64,000 nt of DNA from Sulfitobacter geojensis. GTDB taxonomy: Bacteria > Pseudomonadota > Alphaproteobacteria > Rhodobacterales > Rhodobacteraceae. Positions 18,016 through 27,326 of the stretch are shown in pieces. The stretch covers positions 496,001 to 560,000 of the forward strand of contig NZ_JASE01000005.1 in assembly GCF_000622325.1 (NCBI RefSeq), given 5' to 3'. Numbering within the stretch: position 1 is the stretch's first letter; each line of letters begins with the position of its first letter. The notes under the pieces are model-generated. The model had not been told where the DNA came from. It was given only the letters and a program-made list of their open reading frames with translations, and did no database searches. A program made the translations under genes and the position numbers.

Positions 18016-20030
18016 TCCGCCGGCTTGTCCCTTTTGTGCTGGTGTTGGCCCTCTGGGGTGCAGCTGCTTTGCGTGACGAAGTGGACCGTTGGGTTGGTGC
18101 CACCGTTTTGCCGCCCGTGCTGGTCGAAACCTCGGTCGAGATGCGCGACAGGCACGGCGTTTTGATGCGGGTGTTTCCGGTCGAGGATGGCCGCGTCCGA
18201 CTGGCACTGCGGTTGGATCAAGTGGACCCGGCGTTCGTGTCGATGTTGATCGCATATGAGGACAAGCGGTTTTACCGTCACAGCGGCGTTGATCCGCTGG
18301 CCTTGCTGCGCGCCACGGGTCAGGCGGTTATGTCGGGGCGTGTTGTGTCCGGCGGATCGACCCTGACGATGCAGGTGGCGCGATTGCTGGAAAACTCCGG
18401 TACCGGACGATGGGCCGGCAAACTGCGCCAGATCAGGCTGGCTTTGGCGTTGGAACAACAGCTCGGTAAGGATGAGATCCTGACACTTTATCTTGCCCAC
18501 GCGCCTTATGGTGGCGCGATGGAGGGGCTGCGGGCGGGCAGTCTGGCATGGTTCGGCAAAGAGCCGCGGCGGCTCACGATGGCAGAGGCGGCATTGCTGG
18601 TCGCCCTGCCACAAGCCCCCGAAACACGCAGACCGGACCGTCATCCAAGGGCCGCAAAAGCAGCCCGTGCGCGGGTTTTGGCAAGGGTCGCGGCACCCGA
18701 TCAAATCCGCATGGCCGCAATCCCGCAAACCATGCGTCCGCTTGTGCGCCTTGCCCCGCATCTGACGGACCGGCTGCATGCACAGGATCCCGTTGCCTTG
18801 CGCCATGATCTGACGCTGGATGCGCGGATGCAGGCGCAGATGGAAACCCTTGCCGCCCGTGCAGTGCGGGGGCACCCCGCTGGCGTATCCGCTGCGATTG
18901 TCGTCGCGGATCATCGCAGTGGCGCGGTCCTGGCCTCGGTCGGGTCGCCCGCTTATGCGGACACAGGCGGTGCTTTGGGTTTTGTGGATATGACGCGGGC
19001 TCTGCGGTCGCCCGGATCGACCCTGAAACCATTTATCTACGCCATGGCGTTCGATCAGGGGTTGGCGCACCCTGATACATTGATCGACGATTCCCCCGTG
19101 GCCTTTGGCCGTTATGCGCCACAGAATTTCGACGGTGCGTTTCGCGGCGACGTTACCGTGCGCGAGGCGTTGCAACTGTCGCTGAACATCCCGCCGGTGC
19201 TGTTGACCCAAGAACTGGGTCCGGCGCGACTGATGGGGCTGATGCGCAAGGGGGGTGCCAAACCGCAACTTGCCGGCAAGGCGGGGTTGGCCGTGGCATT
19301 GGGCGGTGTGGGGCTAAGTCTGAATGACCTTGTGCAGCTTTATGGCGGGCTGGCGCAAGGCGGTGTGGTACATCCGTTGATCTGGCGGCAGGGCGTTACG
19401 CAACCGCCGCGCAACATCCTGTCCCCTGCATCCGCTTGGCAGGTGTCACATATCCTTGCCAGTATCGCCCCACCCAAGGGCGCGGCAGATGTCCGTCACA
19501 TCGCCTATAAAACCGGCACGTCTTATGGCCATCGTGATGCATGGGCCATCGGATTTGACGGGGCGCATGTCATTGGCGTCTGGCTAGGGCGGCCCGATGG
19601 CACGCCTGTGCCCGGTGCCTTTGGCGGTGCGCTGGCGGCTCCTGTCCTGTTCGAAGCCTTCGGTCGGATCAGTCCGGTGCCGGCGCTGCTGCCTCCGCCA
19701 CCGCCCGAAACGTTGATCGTTAGCACGGCGGCCCTGCCGGTGCCGCTGCAACGGTTCCGGCCCCGCGACGCGGTGTTTCGCAAAACCGTGAATGCGCCGG
19801 TGGTGCGGTTCCCTCCAGAAGGTGCGGTGCTGCGCCGGAACGGTGACGGGCTGCCGCTGAAACTTGCGGCTGGCGTATTTCCGCTGACTGTCCTTATCGA
19901 CGGGGTGCCGGTTTTGACCGGCCTGAACCGCCGCGACATTCAATTACCGCTTTTGGATCAAGGGTTTTCGCGAATTTCGGTGGTCGATGCCACAGGCCAG
20001 TCGGCAAGTGTTCAGATCAGGATTGAATGA
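18012..20030 (+). CDS. pbpC: Penicillin-binding protein 1C (bifunctional peptidoglycan synthase)
   Basis: 672 residues. A signal anchor covers residues 4-21. The GT51 glycosyltransferase domain has catalytic E83 in AYEDKRFYRHSGVD and the GGSTLTMQVARLL motif. The transpeptidase domain carries S336 in SPGSTLKPF, SLN in LQLSLNIPP and KTGTS from K500. A C-terminal BiPBP_C-type beta domain (about 575-672) is typical of PBP1C. It builds and crosslinks peptidoglycan at the inner membrane surface. Translation is coupled to the macroglobulin gene by an ATGA overlap. The end is followed after 46 nt by the DUF1007 gene, which may share the transcript. Confidence 0.94.
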   Translation: MIRRLVPFVLVLALWGAAALRDEVDRWVGATVLPPVLVETSVEMRDRHGVLMRVFPVEDGRVRLALRLDQVDPAFVSMLIAYEDKRFYRHSGVDPLALLRATGQAVMSGRVVSGGSTLTMQVARLLENSGTGRWAGKLRQIRLALALEQQLGKDEILTLYLAHAPYGGAMEGLRAGSLAWFGKEPRRLTMAEAALLVALPQAPETRRPDRHPRAAKAARARVLARVAAPDQIRMAAIPQTMRPLVRLAPHLTDRLHAQDPVALRHDLTLDARMQAQMETLAARAVRGHPAGVSAAIVVADHRSGAVLASVGSPAYADTGGALGFVDMTRALRSPGSTLKPFIYAMAFDQGLAHPDTLIDDSPVAFGRYAPQNFDGAFRGDVTVREALQLSLNIPPVLLTQELGPARLMGLMRKGGAKPQLAGKAGLAVALGGVGLSLNDLVQLYGGLAQGGVVHPLIWRQGVTQPPRNILSPASAWQVSHILASIAPPKGAADVRHIAYKTGTSYGHRDAWAIGFDGAHVIGVWLGRPDGTPVPGAFGGALAAPVLFEAFGRISPVPALLPPPPPETLIVSTAALPVPLQRFRPRDAVFRKTVNAPVVRFPPEGAVLRRNGDGLPLKLAAGVFPLTVLIDGVPVLTGLNRRDIQLPLLDQGFSRISVVDATGQSASVQIRIE

Positions 20031-20076
20031 TCGTGATCTTGTTGTGCGCGATCCGATGCCCTATTTCGAAAATACC

Positions 20077-20718
20077 ATGAAACACGTGCTCGCCCTTACC
20101 TTATCCCTGATGACCGCCGCGCCGCTGGCTGCCCATCCGCATATCTTTGTGGATACCGGACTGGACTTGCAGTTCGACGCAAAGGGCCAACTGAGCGAAG
20201 TGCGGATCACATGGGCCTATGACGAGTTTTATTCGCTGCTGATCACCGAAGACCGCGGGCTTGACCCCGACTTTGACGGTGTGTTGACCGAAGCGGAAAC
20301 AGCCGATCTTCAAGGGTTTGACATGCAATGGTCCGAAGGGTTCAACGGCGATCTGGTGATCACGCAAGACGGGCGCACCTTGACGCTTTCTGCGCCGATG
20401 CAGGCCACGGCCGTCTATGAAAACGCGCGTATTACCACGACCCATGTGCGGCAAGTGACGCAGGATCAAACCGTCGGTGCCCCGATCGAGATCAAGCCTT
20501 ACGATCCAACCTATTACAGCGCTTATGACGTCACACTGCCGGTACGCATCAAGGGTACGACGTCCTGCGACAAGGCATTCGAGGTGCCCGATGTTCAGGC
20601 GCGCATGCAAGAGGTGAGCGACCAATTGGCGGCGATGGATGAAATGTCGGACGAAAACACGCCAGACATTGGCGTCCTGATGGCCACCACGGTGCGTGTG
20701 ACATGCGACATGTCCTGA
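20077..20718 (+). CDS. DUF1007 periplasmic protein, partner of a nickel/cobalt transporter
   Basis: 213 residues from the ATG at 20077, chosen because MKHVLALTLSLMTAAPLAAHPHIFVDT is a clean signal peptide with the cleaved start HPHIFVD, which is the DUF1007 hallmark. An upstream in-frame start would overlap pbpC and bury the signal. The body has the acidic calcium-like loop DRGLDPDFDGVLTEAE and a C-terminal cysteine pair (C in TTSCDKAF and VTCDMS). DUF1007 proteins usually neighbour NicO/RcnA-type permeases and are thought to be a periplasmic accessory for Ni/Co transport. The 3' end overlaps the permease start by 16 nt, showing coupling. Confidence 0.82.
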   Translation: MKHVLALTLSLMTAAPLAAHPHIFVDTGLDLQFDAKGQLSEVRITWAYDEFYSLLITEDRGLDPDFDGVLTEAETADLQGFDMQWSEGFNGDLVITQDGRTLTLSAPMQATAVYENARITTTHVRQVTQDQTVGAPIEIKPYDPTYYSAYDVTLPVRIKGTTSCDKAFEVPDVQARMQEVSDQLAAMDEMSDENTPDIGVLMATTVRVTCDMS

Positions 20719-21638
20719 GTATCGCCGCCTGCCTCGTTTTTGTCGCGTTGGGGTGGTTCTGGTTCACCGGCGGGTTTGACCGTTTGGGTTTTTGGGCTGC
20801 AACCCAGCAACGCGATTTCCAGAACGGTATTGCGCGCGCCTTGCGCCTTGTCCGTGCAGGAGAAGCGGCCGCAATCACGACGGTGCTGTTGGGCTGTTTC
20901 GCCTATGGGCTGGCACATGCGGCCGGGCCGGGGCACGGTAAGGTCCTGATCGGGGGCTATGGATTTGCGCGTAAGGTTCCGATGCTGCGCCTGTCGCTGA
21001 TCGCCTTGGCGGCATCGCTGGGTCAGGCGGTTACGGCGGTGCTTCTGGTCTATGCCGGTGTGCTGGTGTTGAACCTTGGCCGCGAAGCGATGGTGGAGAT
21101 GACCGAAGCGATTATGGCACCCGTCAGCTATGGTGCAATCGCGTTGATCGGTTTGTGGCTGGTCTGGCGTGGTGTGCGCAAGCTGTCGTCGCGCGCGTCG
21201 GGCACCCAGCATGATCACACGCATGACCACGACCACACCCATGATCACGCCCATGAAGGGCACGACCACCACTGCGCCAGTTGCGGGCATGCCCATGGTC
21301 CTTCGCTGGATCAGGTCGAAAATGTGACAAGCCTGCGCGAGGCTTTGATGCTGATCGCGGGCATTGCGGTGCGCCCCTGCACCGGTGCGTTGTTTGTGCT
21401 GATCATCACATGGCAAATGGGCATTGGCGGGCTTGGCATTGCGGGTGCTTTTGCGATGGCGTTCGGCACAGCGCTTGTCACCATCTTTGTCGGGCTGGTG
21501 GCCGGTGGTCTGCGCGGCGGTATGTTGGCAGGGCTCAGCGGCTCACCCCAGCTCGCGCGGGCGATGGCGGGTCTTGAGGTGCTGGCAGGTATTGCGGTTG
21601 TGTTCCTCGCCGGTGGCCTGCTGCTGCGCGCGCTTTAA
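20703..21638 (+). CDS. NicO/RcnA-like nickel-cobalt transporter
   Basis: A 311-residue membrane protein with about six helices. The motif HAAGPGHGKVLIGGY is the NicO family signature, and IAGIAVRPCTGALFVLI is the second conserved helix. Between them, roughly residues 163-200, lies a histidine-rich cytoplasmic loop (HDHTHDHDHTHDHAHEGHDHH, then CASCGHAHG) suited to Ni2+ or Co2+ binding. RcnA relatives export Ni/Co; other NicO members import them, so direction is not fixed by sequence. The start overlaps DUF1007 by 16 nt, and the end overlaps the convergent gene by 4 nt. Cobalt handling would fit the cobalamin genes at the window start, but they are 18 kb apart. Confidence 0.85.
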   Translation: MRHVLSIAACLVFVALGWFWFTGGFDRLGFWAATQQRDFQNGIARALRLVRAGEAAAITTVLLGCFAYGLAHAAGPGHGKVLIGGYGFARKVPMLRLSLIALAASLGQAVTAVLLVYAGVLVLNLGREAMVEMTEAIMAPVSYGAIALIGLWLVWRGVRKLSSRASGTQHDHTHDHDHTHDHAHEGHDHHCASCGHAHGPSLDQVENVTSLREALMLIAGIAVRPCTGALFVLIITWQMGIGGLGIAGAFAMAFGTALVTIFVGLVAGGLRGGMLAGLSGSPQLARAMAGLEVLAGIAVVFLAGGLLLRAL

Positions 21639-23677
21639 CGGCGTCCTTCACGCAGCCATGCAGCGGTGATCAACGCCGCCGATAGCAACAAAACCAACCA
21701 TCCGGGCAGGATCGCCGTCTGGCGAATATCGCGGGTTTCGTAAGCGCCGCGCGGCGTGATCCCGAGCCAGCCGCGCCCCGCCGCAGGACGCCCTGCACGC
21801 ACGTTGCGCAACCGGGGCAAACCGTCCTCCAGACGTGCCACGCCGCCGCGTACCGAAGTAACAAGCGGTGCCAAGGCATCGCCGCTGGCAATGGTCTCGA
21901 CAAATTCGCGCGGGGCTGCAGGGCCAAGGCCGATCACAGAGGTCTGATCGCCGTTATCCAGTCGATAAAGCCCCATCTCGGGGCCTTCGAACGCCCCGTC
22001 AAACACACCATCTGCACTTTCGGTCAGCGGTACCTCAACGGTGCTGCCGTCCGGTCCGGTCACGGTGACCGGTGGCACGGTTTCGCCCAAGGTGCGGCGT
22101 GTGATCCGCATGCTTTGGCCCTCGGCCGTGGCAACCAGCGCTTCTTCCTCAAGTTCTGGTTCTTTCATCATCCAATGGGCCAGACGGCGCAGCAGTTCCA
22201 ACTGCGGTCCGCCTCCTTCATATCCGCGACTCCACAGCCATGCATGGTCCGAGGCGAGGAGTGCCACGCGCCCTTCCTCAACGCGGTTCAGCACCAGCAA
22301 GGGGCGTCCGTCGATGCCTTCCATCACCACATTGCCTTGCGGTTCGGCGACATCAATCTGGCGCAACCAGCGTCCCCAATCGCCGTTATCGGGCAGATTG
22401 GTCGTTACCGGATGGCGCTGACCCAAATCCGTCACAGTCGGACTGTAGGGTTCTTCCAGCACGCGTGCGGTTGGCGTGGCGGGGATGACCGCACCCAAGG
22501 GCGAGCGGTAAATGCTGTCAGCCGTTGCAAAATCAGGACCGGCAGCCACCAGAACCGCACCGCCCTGACGCACGTAGTTCGCGACATTGTCGAGATAGAG
22601 CGCGGGCAGGATGCCGCGCCGTTGATAGCGGTCAAAGATGATCAGGTCGAAATCCTCGATCTTTTCCATGAACAGCTCGCGGGTGGGAAAGGCGATCAGC
22701 GACAGTTCGGTTACCGGCACGCCGTCCTGTTTTTCCGGTGGGCGCAGAATCGTGAAATGGACCAGATCGACAGAGCTGTCTGATTTCAACAGGTTGCGCC
22801 ATGTGCGCCCGCCGGGATGTGGTTCACCACTGACCAGCAGCACCCGCAACCGGTCGCGCACCCCGTTCATCTGGATCAGGGCCGCATTGTTGCGGTCGGT
22901 CAACTCGCCGGGCGCTTCCGGCAGGGAAAACCGGATCACATTACGCCCGCCATGGGGCAGGGTCACGGGCAGCTCAAGGTCCTGACCAATCGGCACGCGA
23001 AAGGTCTGCGCCGGTTCGCCGTCGATGGAGATGTCCAGCGGCGCAAGGGTTTCGCCCGCCGGCGCATTCCCGAGGTCATCAATGCGCAAGGTCAGCGTGA
23101 CCGCTTCGCCAATGATCGCAAAGGCAGGTGCGTTGCTGACCGTCAAGCGGCGGTCCCAGTCGGCCTCTTTACCCGTCATCAGCAGATGCATCGGTGCGGG
23201 TAGATCGACAGGCAGATCAGCGTCATGCACACGCCCGTCGCTGATCGCCAGAATGCCGGCAATGCGCGCCTGCGGTTCCTCGGCCAGCGCATCGGTGATG
23301 GCCGTCATCACCTGCGTTCCTGCATCGCCCATGCCATCGGGCACGGTGATCCGGCGGATTTCGGTATTTGGCCGTGCGGTAATCTGTGCGGCCAGCGCCT
23401 GTGCCGCGTCGGATGTTTGCGCGGCCCGCCCGCCCAGTTTCTGGCTTGCGCTTTCATCCTCGACCAACAGGACAATGTCGCTGAGCGGCGCGCGGTCTTC
23501 TTGCTGATAAGACGGATTTGCCAATGCGCCCAGCACCACCGCTGCTGCGGCCCCGCGCAAAGCCCATCCGTTCAGCCCGCGCAGGATCGCCAATATCAAC
23601 CCGATCAGCGCGATGATTGTCACCACGATCAGCAGGGAAAACGGGATCAGCGGATCATATACAAGTGTTGCGGTCAT
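21635..23677 (-). CDS. Membrane protein with glutamine-amidotransferase-like domain, last gene of MoxR operon
   Basis: 680 residues. Two N-terminal membrane segments (FSLLIVVTIIALIGLILAIL and LRGAAAAVVLGALA) and one C-terminal segment (LPGWLVLLLSAALITAAWL) flank a large periplasmic part. An N-terminal vWA-like region (SDIVLLVEDESASQ) is followed by a class-I GATase-like fold (VLLVSGEPHPGGRTWRNLL, DFDLIIFDRYQRRG, YVRQGGAVLVAAG), close to the DUF1355/PF07090 type. I see no catalytic Cys in the expected elbow, so a structural role is likely. The start shares ATGA with the DUF4159 gene. It probably forms a membrane complex with the three upstream products. Confidence 0.75.
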   Translation of the reverse strand: MTATLVYDPLIPFSLLIVVTIIALIGLILAILRGLNGWALRGAAAAVVLGALANPSYQQEDRAPLSDIVLLVEDESASQKLGGRAAQTSDAAQALAAQITARPNTEIRRITVPDGMGDAGTQVMTAITDALAEEPQARIAGILAISDGRVHDADLPVDLPAPMHLLMTGKEADWDRRLTVSNAPAFAIIGEAVTLTLRIDDLGNAPAGETLAPLDISIDGEPAQTFRVPIGQDLELPVTLPHGGRNVIRFSLPEAPGELTDRNNAALIQMNGVRDRLRVLLVSGEPHPGGRTWRNLLKSDSSVDLVHFTILRPPEKQDGVPVTELSLIAFPTRELFMEKIEDFDLIIFDRYQRRGILPALYLDNVANYVRQGGAVLVAAGPDFATADSIYRSPLGAVIPATPTARVLEEPYSPTVTDLGQRHPVTTNLPDNGDWGRWLRQIDVAEPQGNVVMEGIDGRPLLVLNRVEEGRVALLASDHAWLWSRGYEGGGPQLELLRRLAHWMMKEPELEEEALVATAEGQSMRITRRTLGETVPPVTVTGPDGSTVEVPLTESADGVFDGAFEGPEMGLYRLDNGDQTSVIGLGPAAPREFVETIASGDALAPLVTSVRGGVARLEDGLPRLRNVRAGRPAAGRGWLGITPRGAYETRDIRQTAILPGWLVLLLSAALITAAWLREGRR

Positions 23678-26445
23678 TGGCCCAGCCGTTCCAGCAGAGC
23701 AGGCACATGCACCTGATCCGACTTATAATTTCCTGTCAGCACATGCATGATCAGGTTCACTCCGAAGCGGTTGGCAAGTTCGCGCTGCCGTTCCCCGCCA
23801 TAGCCGCGTCCAATGGGAACCAGTGGCGCACCGTCAGGGCGCACAGCCCATGCGGCGGCCCAGTCATTGCCCCCGATCACCACGGGTGTGACCCCGTCGT
23901 TCAGGTTGCGAAATGGCATGCCCTCTATCTGTTCGGCATTCGGCGGCGCGGCCTCGACCCAGATGTCGCGGCTGGTGTGGCGCCCCGGAAAATCACGCAG
24001 CAGATAGAAGGTGCGCGTCAGGACATGGTCTTCGGGCACCGGTTCAAGCGGAGGAATGTCCAGCGGCGCGGCAAGGTCTTGCAGTTTGCGCCCATTCGGG
24101 CTGGCGGTGCCGAAACCGGCGATATTGCCGTCACGTGTATCGAACAGGATCAGGCCGCCGGATCGCAGATAGTCGTTCAGCTTGACATAGGCCTCGGCAG
24201 AGGGGCGCGGTTGGTCCGGCGTGACGGGCCAATATAGCATCGGGAAAAAAGCCAGCTCATCCGTCTCCAGATCAACGGAGGTTGAGGGGGCCGGTTCGAT
24301 GGATGTGCGGAAAAACAGCGTGTCCGACAGCCCTTGCAGGCCTGCGGCTGCGATTTCGTCGACCTGCGGGTTACCGGTGATGACATGGGCCAGCGATACC
24401 TCGGTCGTGGCGGCAAGCGCGAAAGCGTCGGCATCCGTTTGCGCGTCTGCGGACGGGGCGATGCCCGCAAACGGCAGCGCCAGAAACACCAGAGCTGCTG
24501 CATTGCTGCGGCGCAACAACTTGCCCGACAGGGCCAGCGATGCAACGATATCAGCCAACAGCAACAGGATCGACAGGCTAAGCAGCCAACCCGCCACCGG
24601 TTGTTCGGGGGGAACGGCCAGACCCCGCACGGGCACATCAAGGGGCCAGCTGGCTGGTGTCAGCGTGCTTTGGGCACCGAACACATTGCGTGCAAGACGC
24701 CGCTCGCCGCTGCTGTAGATCCCCGGGCGCAAGGCAGGGCCTGCGGGCGCGCCAACAAGATCGCCGCCATCGACACCGGGCAGATTTCCGGCATCGGAAA
24801 GGACGCCATATCCATCCATTACCTGTCGCGGGGTCCAAGTGGTGCCGGCCAGATCCCCCGCATCAGGCGAGGCCGCTGCGGAGGACAGAGCGAGCCGTTC
24901 CAGCATTTCGACAAACAGACCGGACAGCGGGAGCGTGGACCATTCCGCTGTTGCTGTGACGTGAAACAGAACAATTTGCCCTTGGCCCACAACCTTGCGT
25001 GTCACCAGCGGCGTGCCATCGCTGAGCGATGCGATCACGCGGTCCGCCAATGTGGGGTCGGGTTGCGCCACAACTTGCGCTGACACCACAACATCGTCGG
25101 GCACCGACAGGCCAAAGAAGGGCGAACTGTCCTTGAACGCATCCAGCGATTTGGGCTCGCCCCAACTCATCGCGCCGCCCACACTGCGCCCGCCAGCGCG
25201 CAGGCGCACGGGCATCAAGGGATCTTCGTCAAAGCGGCTGATGTCGCTGGCGGCAATCCGTGGACCAGCGAAGCGGACAAGCATGCCGCCCTGATCAATC
25301 CACTCCAGCAGCGGTGTTGCTTCTGCATCGGCCAGGGTCGCCACGTCTGCCAACACAATCACATCAGGATTGGCGGGCAGCACATCGGTTATGGAACCAT
25401 CGATCAGGTCTGCCGTCGGGGCCAGCGCCTGTTCGATATAATGCAAGGGCGATAGCAGTTGCAGGCCTTCGCGGTCGCTGTCACTGCCGATCAGCGCCAC
25501 TTCGCGGCGGCGCAGGGCGTCATCCACCAGCGTGATTGCGCCAGCTGAACGTTGCCCCGCGATGGCGAAACCGGTGATGCGTGCGCGCAGCTCTGCGGGC
25601 AGGGACAGCTCTGCCGTGGCTTGGGTCGTGCCATTGCCGAACACCGCATTTGCCGAGGCGAGGATGCGAGCATTGCCCGCAGGGTCACGCCCTTCGGCCT
25701 GTACGACCACCGTTCGTTCCGGTCCTGCGGCTGCACGGGCTACCGACAGTTTGACGATACTATCTTCGTAAGTTGCAGGCGCGATGGCCAGCACATTGGC
25801 CGCCGTCTGATAGACCTCGACGGTGCCGCGTGCCTGCATGGCGTCCAGCACCGTATCGCGCCCTTCAAAGTCAAGCGCATCACTGAACCAGATCGTATCG
25901 AATGCGCCAAGTTCGCCCATGATTTCAGTAGATTTTTCGATGTCGGTTGATGAGGGTTGCCACGCGGCAGGGGCAAGCCCTGCCAAACGGGAACGCCAGA
26001 CATCTGCAGACTGGAACGCCGGGGCATCGGGGCGGGTGAGCGTCAGGAAACCGACGGTGCGTTCAGCACGGCTTGCACGGGTCAACTGCGCCTCTATCGC
26101 GGCGGTTTGTTCGGGCCAACGGGTCGCGCCCGCCCATGATCCGTCCAGCACAATCAGCAAGGGACCATCCCCCGGGGTTTGATCCGCTTGCGGGTTCAGG
26201 ACCGGTCCTGCCAACCCCAGAATGATCGCGGCCACCGCAAACATCCGCAGCAACAAAAGCCACCATGGGGTGCGGTCGGAAACAGTTTCGTCGTCACTGA
26301 GCCCAAGCAGCAATGCGACACCGGGAAAGCGTCGGCGGATTGGCGCAGGTGGGACCGCGCGAAGGATCAGCCAGAGGATGGGCAATGCCAGAAGCGCCAG
26401 CAACAGCCAGGGCGCGGTGAAGCCGATGTTTCCCAGAACGGTCAT
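23674..26445 (-). CDS. BatA-type membrane protein with C-terminal DUF4159 domain
   Basis: 923 residues. The N-terminus has the BatA pattern: GFTAPWLLLALLALPILWLIL, then a second helix (RMFAVAAIILGLAGPVL), then a vWA-like domain opening GPLLIVLDGSWAG. Two further helices lie near residues 620-660, and the last roughly 215 residues are DUF4159 (LAFFPMLYWPVTPDQ, YLRSGGLILFDTRDG, GYGGERQRELANRFGVN). The start at 26445 shares ATGA with DUF58; the longer ORF upstream lies wholly inside DUF58 and is rejected. The MIDAS motif DxSxS is not intact (DGSWAG), so metal-dependent adhesion may be lost. The role is unknown; such proteins accompany MoxR ATPases. Confidence 0.8.
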   Translation of the reverse strand: MTVLGNIGFTAPWLLLALLALPILWLILRAVPPAPIRRRFPGVALLLGLSDDETVSDRTPWWLLLLRMFAVAAIILGLAGPVLNPQADQTPGDGPLLIVLDGSWAGATRWPEQTAAIEAQLTRASRAERTVGFLTLTRPDAPAFQSADVWRSRLAGLAPAAWQPSSTDIEKSTEIMGELGAFDTIWFSDALDFEGRDTVLDAMQARGTVEVYQTAANVLAIAPATYEDSIVKLSVARAAAGPERTVVVQAEGRDPAGNARILASANAVFGNGTTQATAELSLPAELRARITGFAIAGQRSAGAITLVDDALRRREVALIGSDSDREGLQLLSPLHYIEQALAPTADLIDGSITDVLPANPDVIVLADVATLADAEATPLLEWIDQGGMLVRFAGPRIAASDISRFDEDPLMPVRLRAGGRSVGGAMSWGEPKSLDAFKDSSPFFGLSVPDDVVVSAQVVAQPDPTLADRVIASLSDGTPLVTRKVVGQGQIVLFHVTATAEWSTLPLSGLFVEMLERLALSSAAASPDAGDLAGTTWTPRQVMDGYGVLSDAGNLPGVDGGDLVGAPAGPALRPGIYSSGERRLARNVFGAQSTLTPASWPLDVPVRGLAVPPEQPVAGWLLSLSILLLLADIVASLALSGKLLRRSNAAALVFLALPFAGIAPSADAQTDADAFALAATTEVSLAHVITGNPQVDEIAAAGLQGLSDTLFFRTSIEPAPSTSVDLETDELAFFPMLYWPVTPDQPRPSAEAYVKLNDYLRSGGLILFDTRDGNIAGFGTASPNGRKLQDLAAPLDIPPLEPVPEDHVLTRTFYLLRDFPGRHTSRDIWVEAAPPNAEQIEGMPFRNLNDGVTPVVIGGNDWAAAWAVRPDGAPLVPIGRGYGGERQRELANRFGVNLIMHVLTGNYKSDQVHVPALLERLGQ

Positions 26446-27326
26446 GCGGCCACTCCGGCGCGGGCGTCCAGCGCGCCGTATAGCCACAAAAGCGCCGATT
26501 GCGCGGAGGTGTGCGTATGGTGCAGCCCGTATTGCCAACCGGTCAGGGCGCAAAGGCGCTGAAGCTCCGCTTTGCGTTCTGCCAAACGCGCCAGATAACG
26601 CCCCTTGAGGTCATTTGCCTTTAGCGTTTCATGGCGCAGCGTGCCGCCGACGCTTTCGAATATCGTGCGTCCGGTAAAAGGAAACACTTCTTCGGACGGA
26701 TCCAGCACGTGATAGATCACCCCGCGCACCCCGCGATCCGCCGCTTTGGTCAGCGCGGTTTGTACGCCATCTAGGTCCCCCATGAAATCGGAGATGAACA
26801 CCGCACGGGCATGCGGGATCATGGCGCGATGTTCTGGCGGGCTATAATCGGTGTCGTCATCCTGGCAGAACATTTCGGCCAGCCGCAACACTTGCGGATT
26901 ACCGGTGCGCGGCGGCAGGCGGGTGCCGGTCAGGCCGACCCGTTCGCCGCCCCGCAGCAGCAGGATCGCCAACGCCAACCCGAGAACCCGCCCGCGGTCC
27001 GCTTTTTCTGCCAAATCCTTGTCGGAGGAAAACCGCATGGAGGCACCCTGATCCACCCAAAGCATCACCGATTGCGCGATCTGCCATTCGCGCTCGCGCA
27101 CAAATTCCTGATCTCCCATAGCGGACCGGCGGTGATCAATCATCCGCCGGCTGTCGCCCTGTTGTGCGGGGCGGTATTGCCAAAAATCATCGCCCACGCC
27201 GGACCGCCTGCGCCCGTGCGCACCCAGCAACACCGCGCCGGCAAGATGTTCGGCGCGCGCCAGCAATGCCGGCAGGCGCGCGGCCTGATCCTCGGCGGTG
27301 GCGCGAAGGGTGACGGGGGTATTCAC
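26442..27326 (-). CDS. DUF58 domain protein (MoxR partner)
   Basis: 294 residues, cytosolic. It shows the DUF58 core GRRRSGVGDDFWQYRPAQQGD and IDHRRSAMGDQEFVREREWQ, followed by a vWA-like stretch (SVMLWVDQGASMRF). DUF58 proteins are the usual second gene of MoxR operons and are thought to act as a bridge between the ATPase and membrane vWA proteins. The start overlaps moxR by 4 nt and the end overlaps the DUF4159 gene by 4 nt. The exact client is not known here. Confidence 0.88.
   Translation of the reverse strand: MNTPVTLRATAEDQAARLPALLARAEHLAGAVLLGAHGRRRSGVGDDFWQYRPAQQGDSRRMIDHRRSAMGDQEFVREREWQIAQSVMLWVDQGASMRFSSDKDLAEKADRGRVLGLALAILLLRGGERVGLTGTRLPPRTGNPQVLRLAEMFCQDDDTDYSPPEHRAMIPHARAVFISDFMGDLDGVQTALTKAADRGVRGVIYHVLDPSEEVFPFTGRTIFESVGGTLRHETLKANDLKGRYLARLAERKAELQRLCALTGWQYGLHHTHTSAQSALLWLYGALDARAGVAA

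Noticed and set aside
17931-19268. Minus-strand ORF of 445 codons
   Set aside because: It is antisense to the macroglobulin-pbpC junction and made of low-complexity composition.
21199-21300. Cluster of CATGACCAC-like repeats that resembles a DNA repeat
   Set aside because: It codes the histidine-rich loop of the NicO permease, and the repeat follows from the protein.
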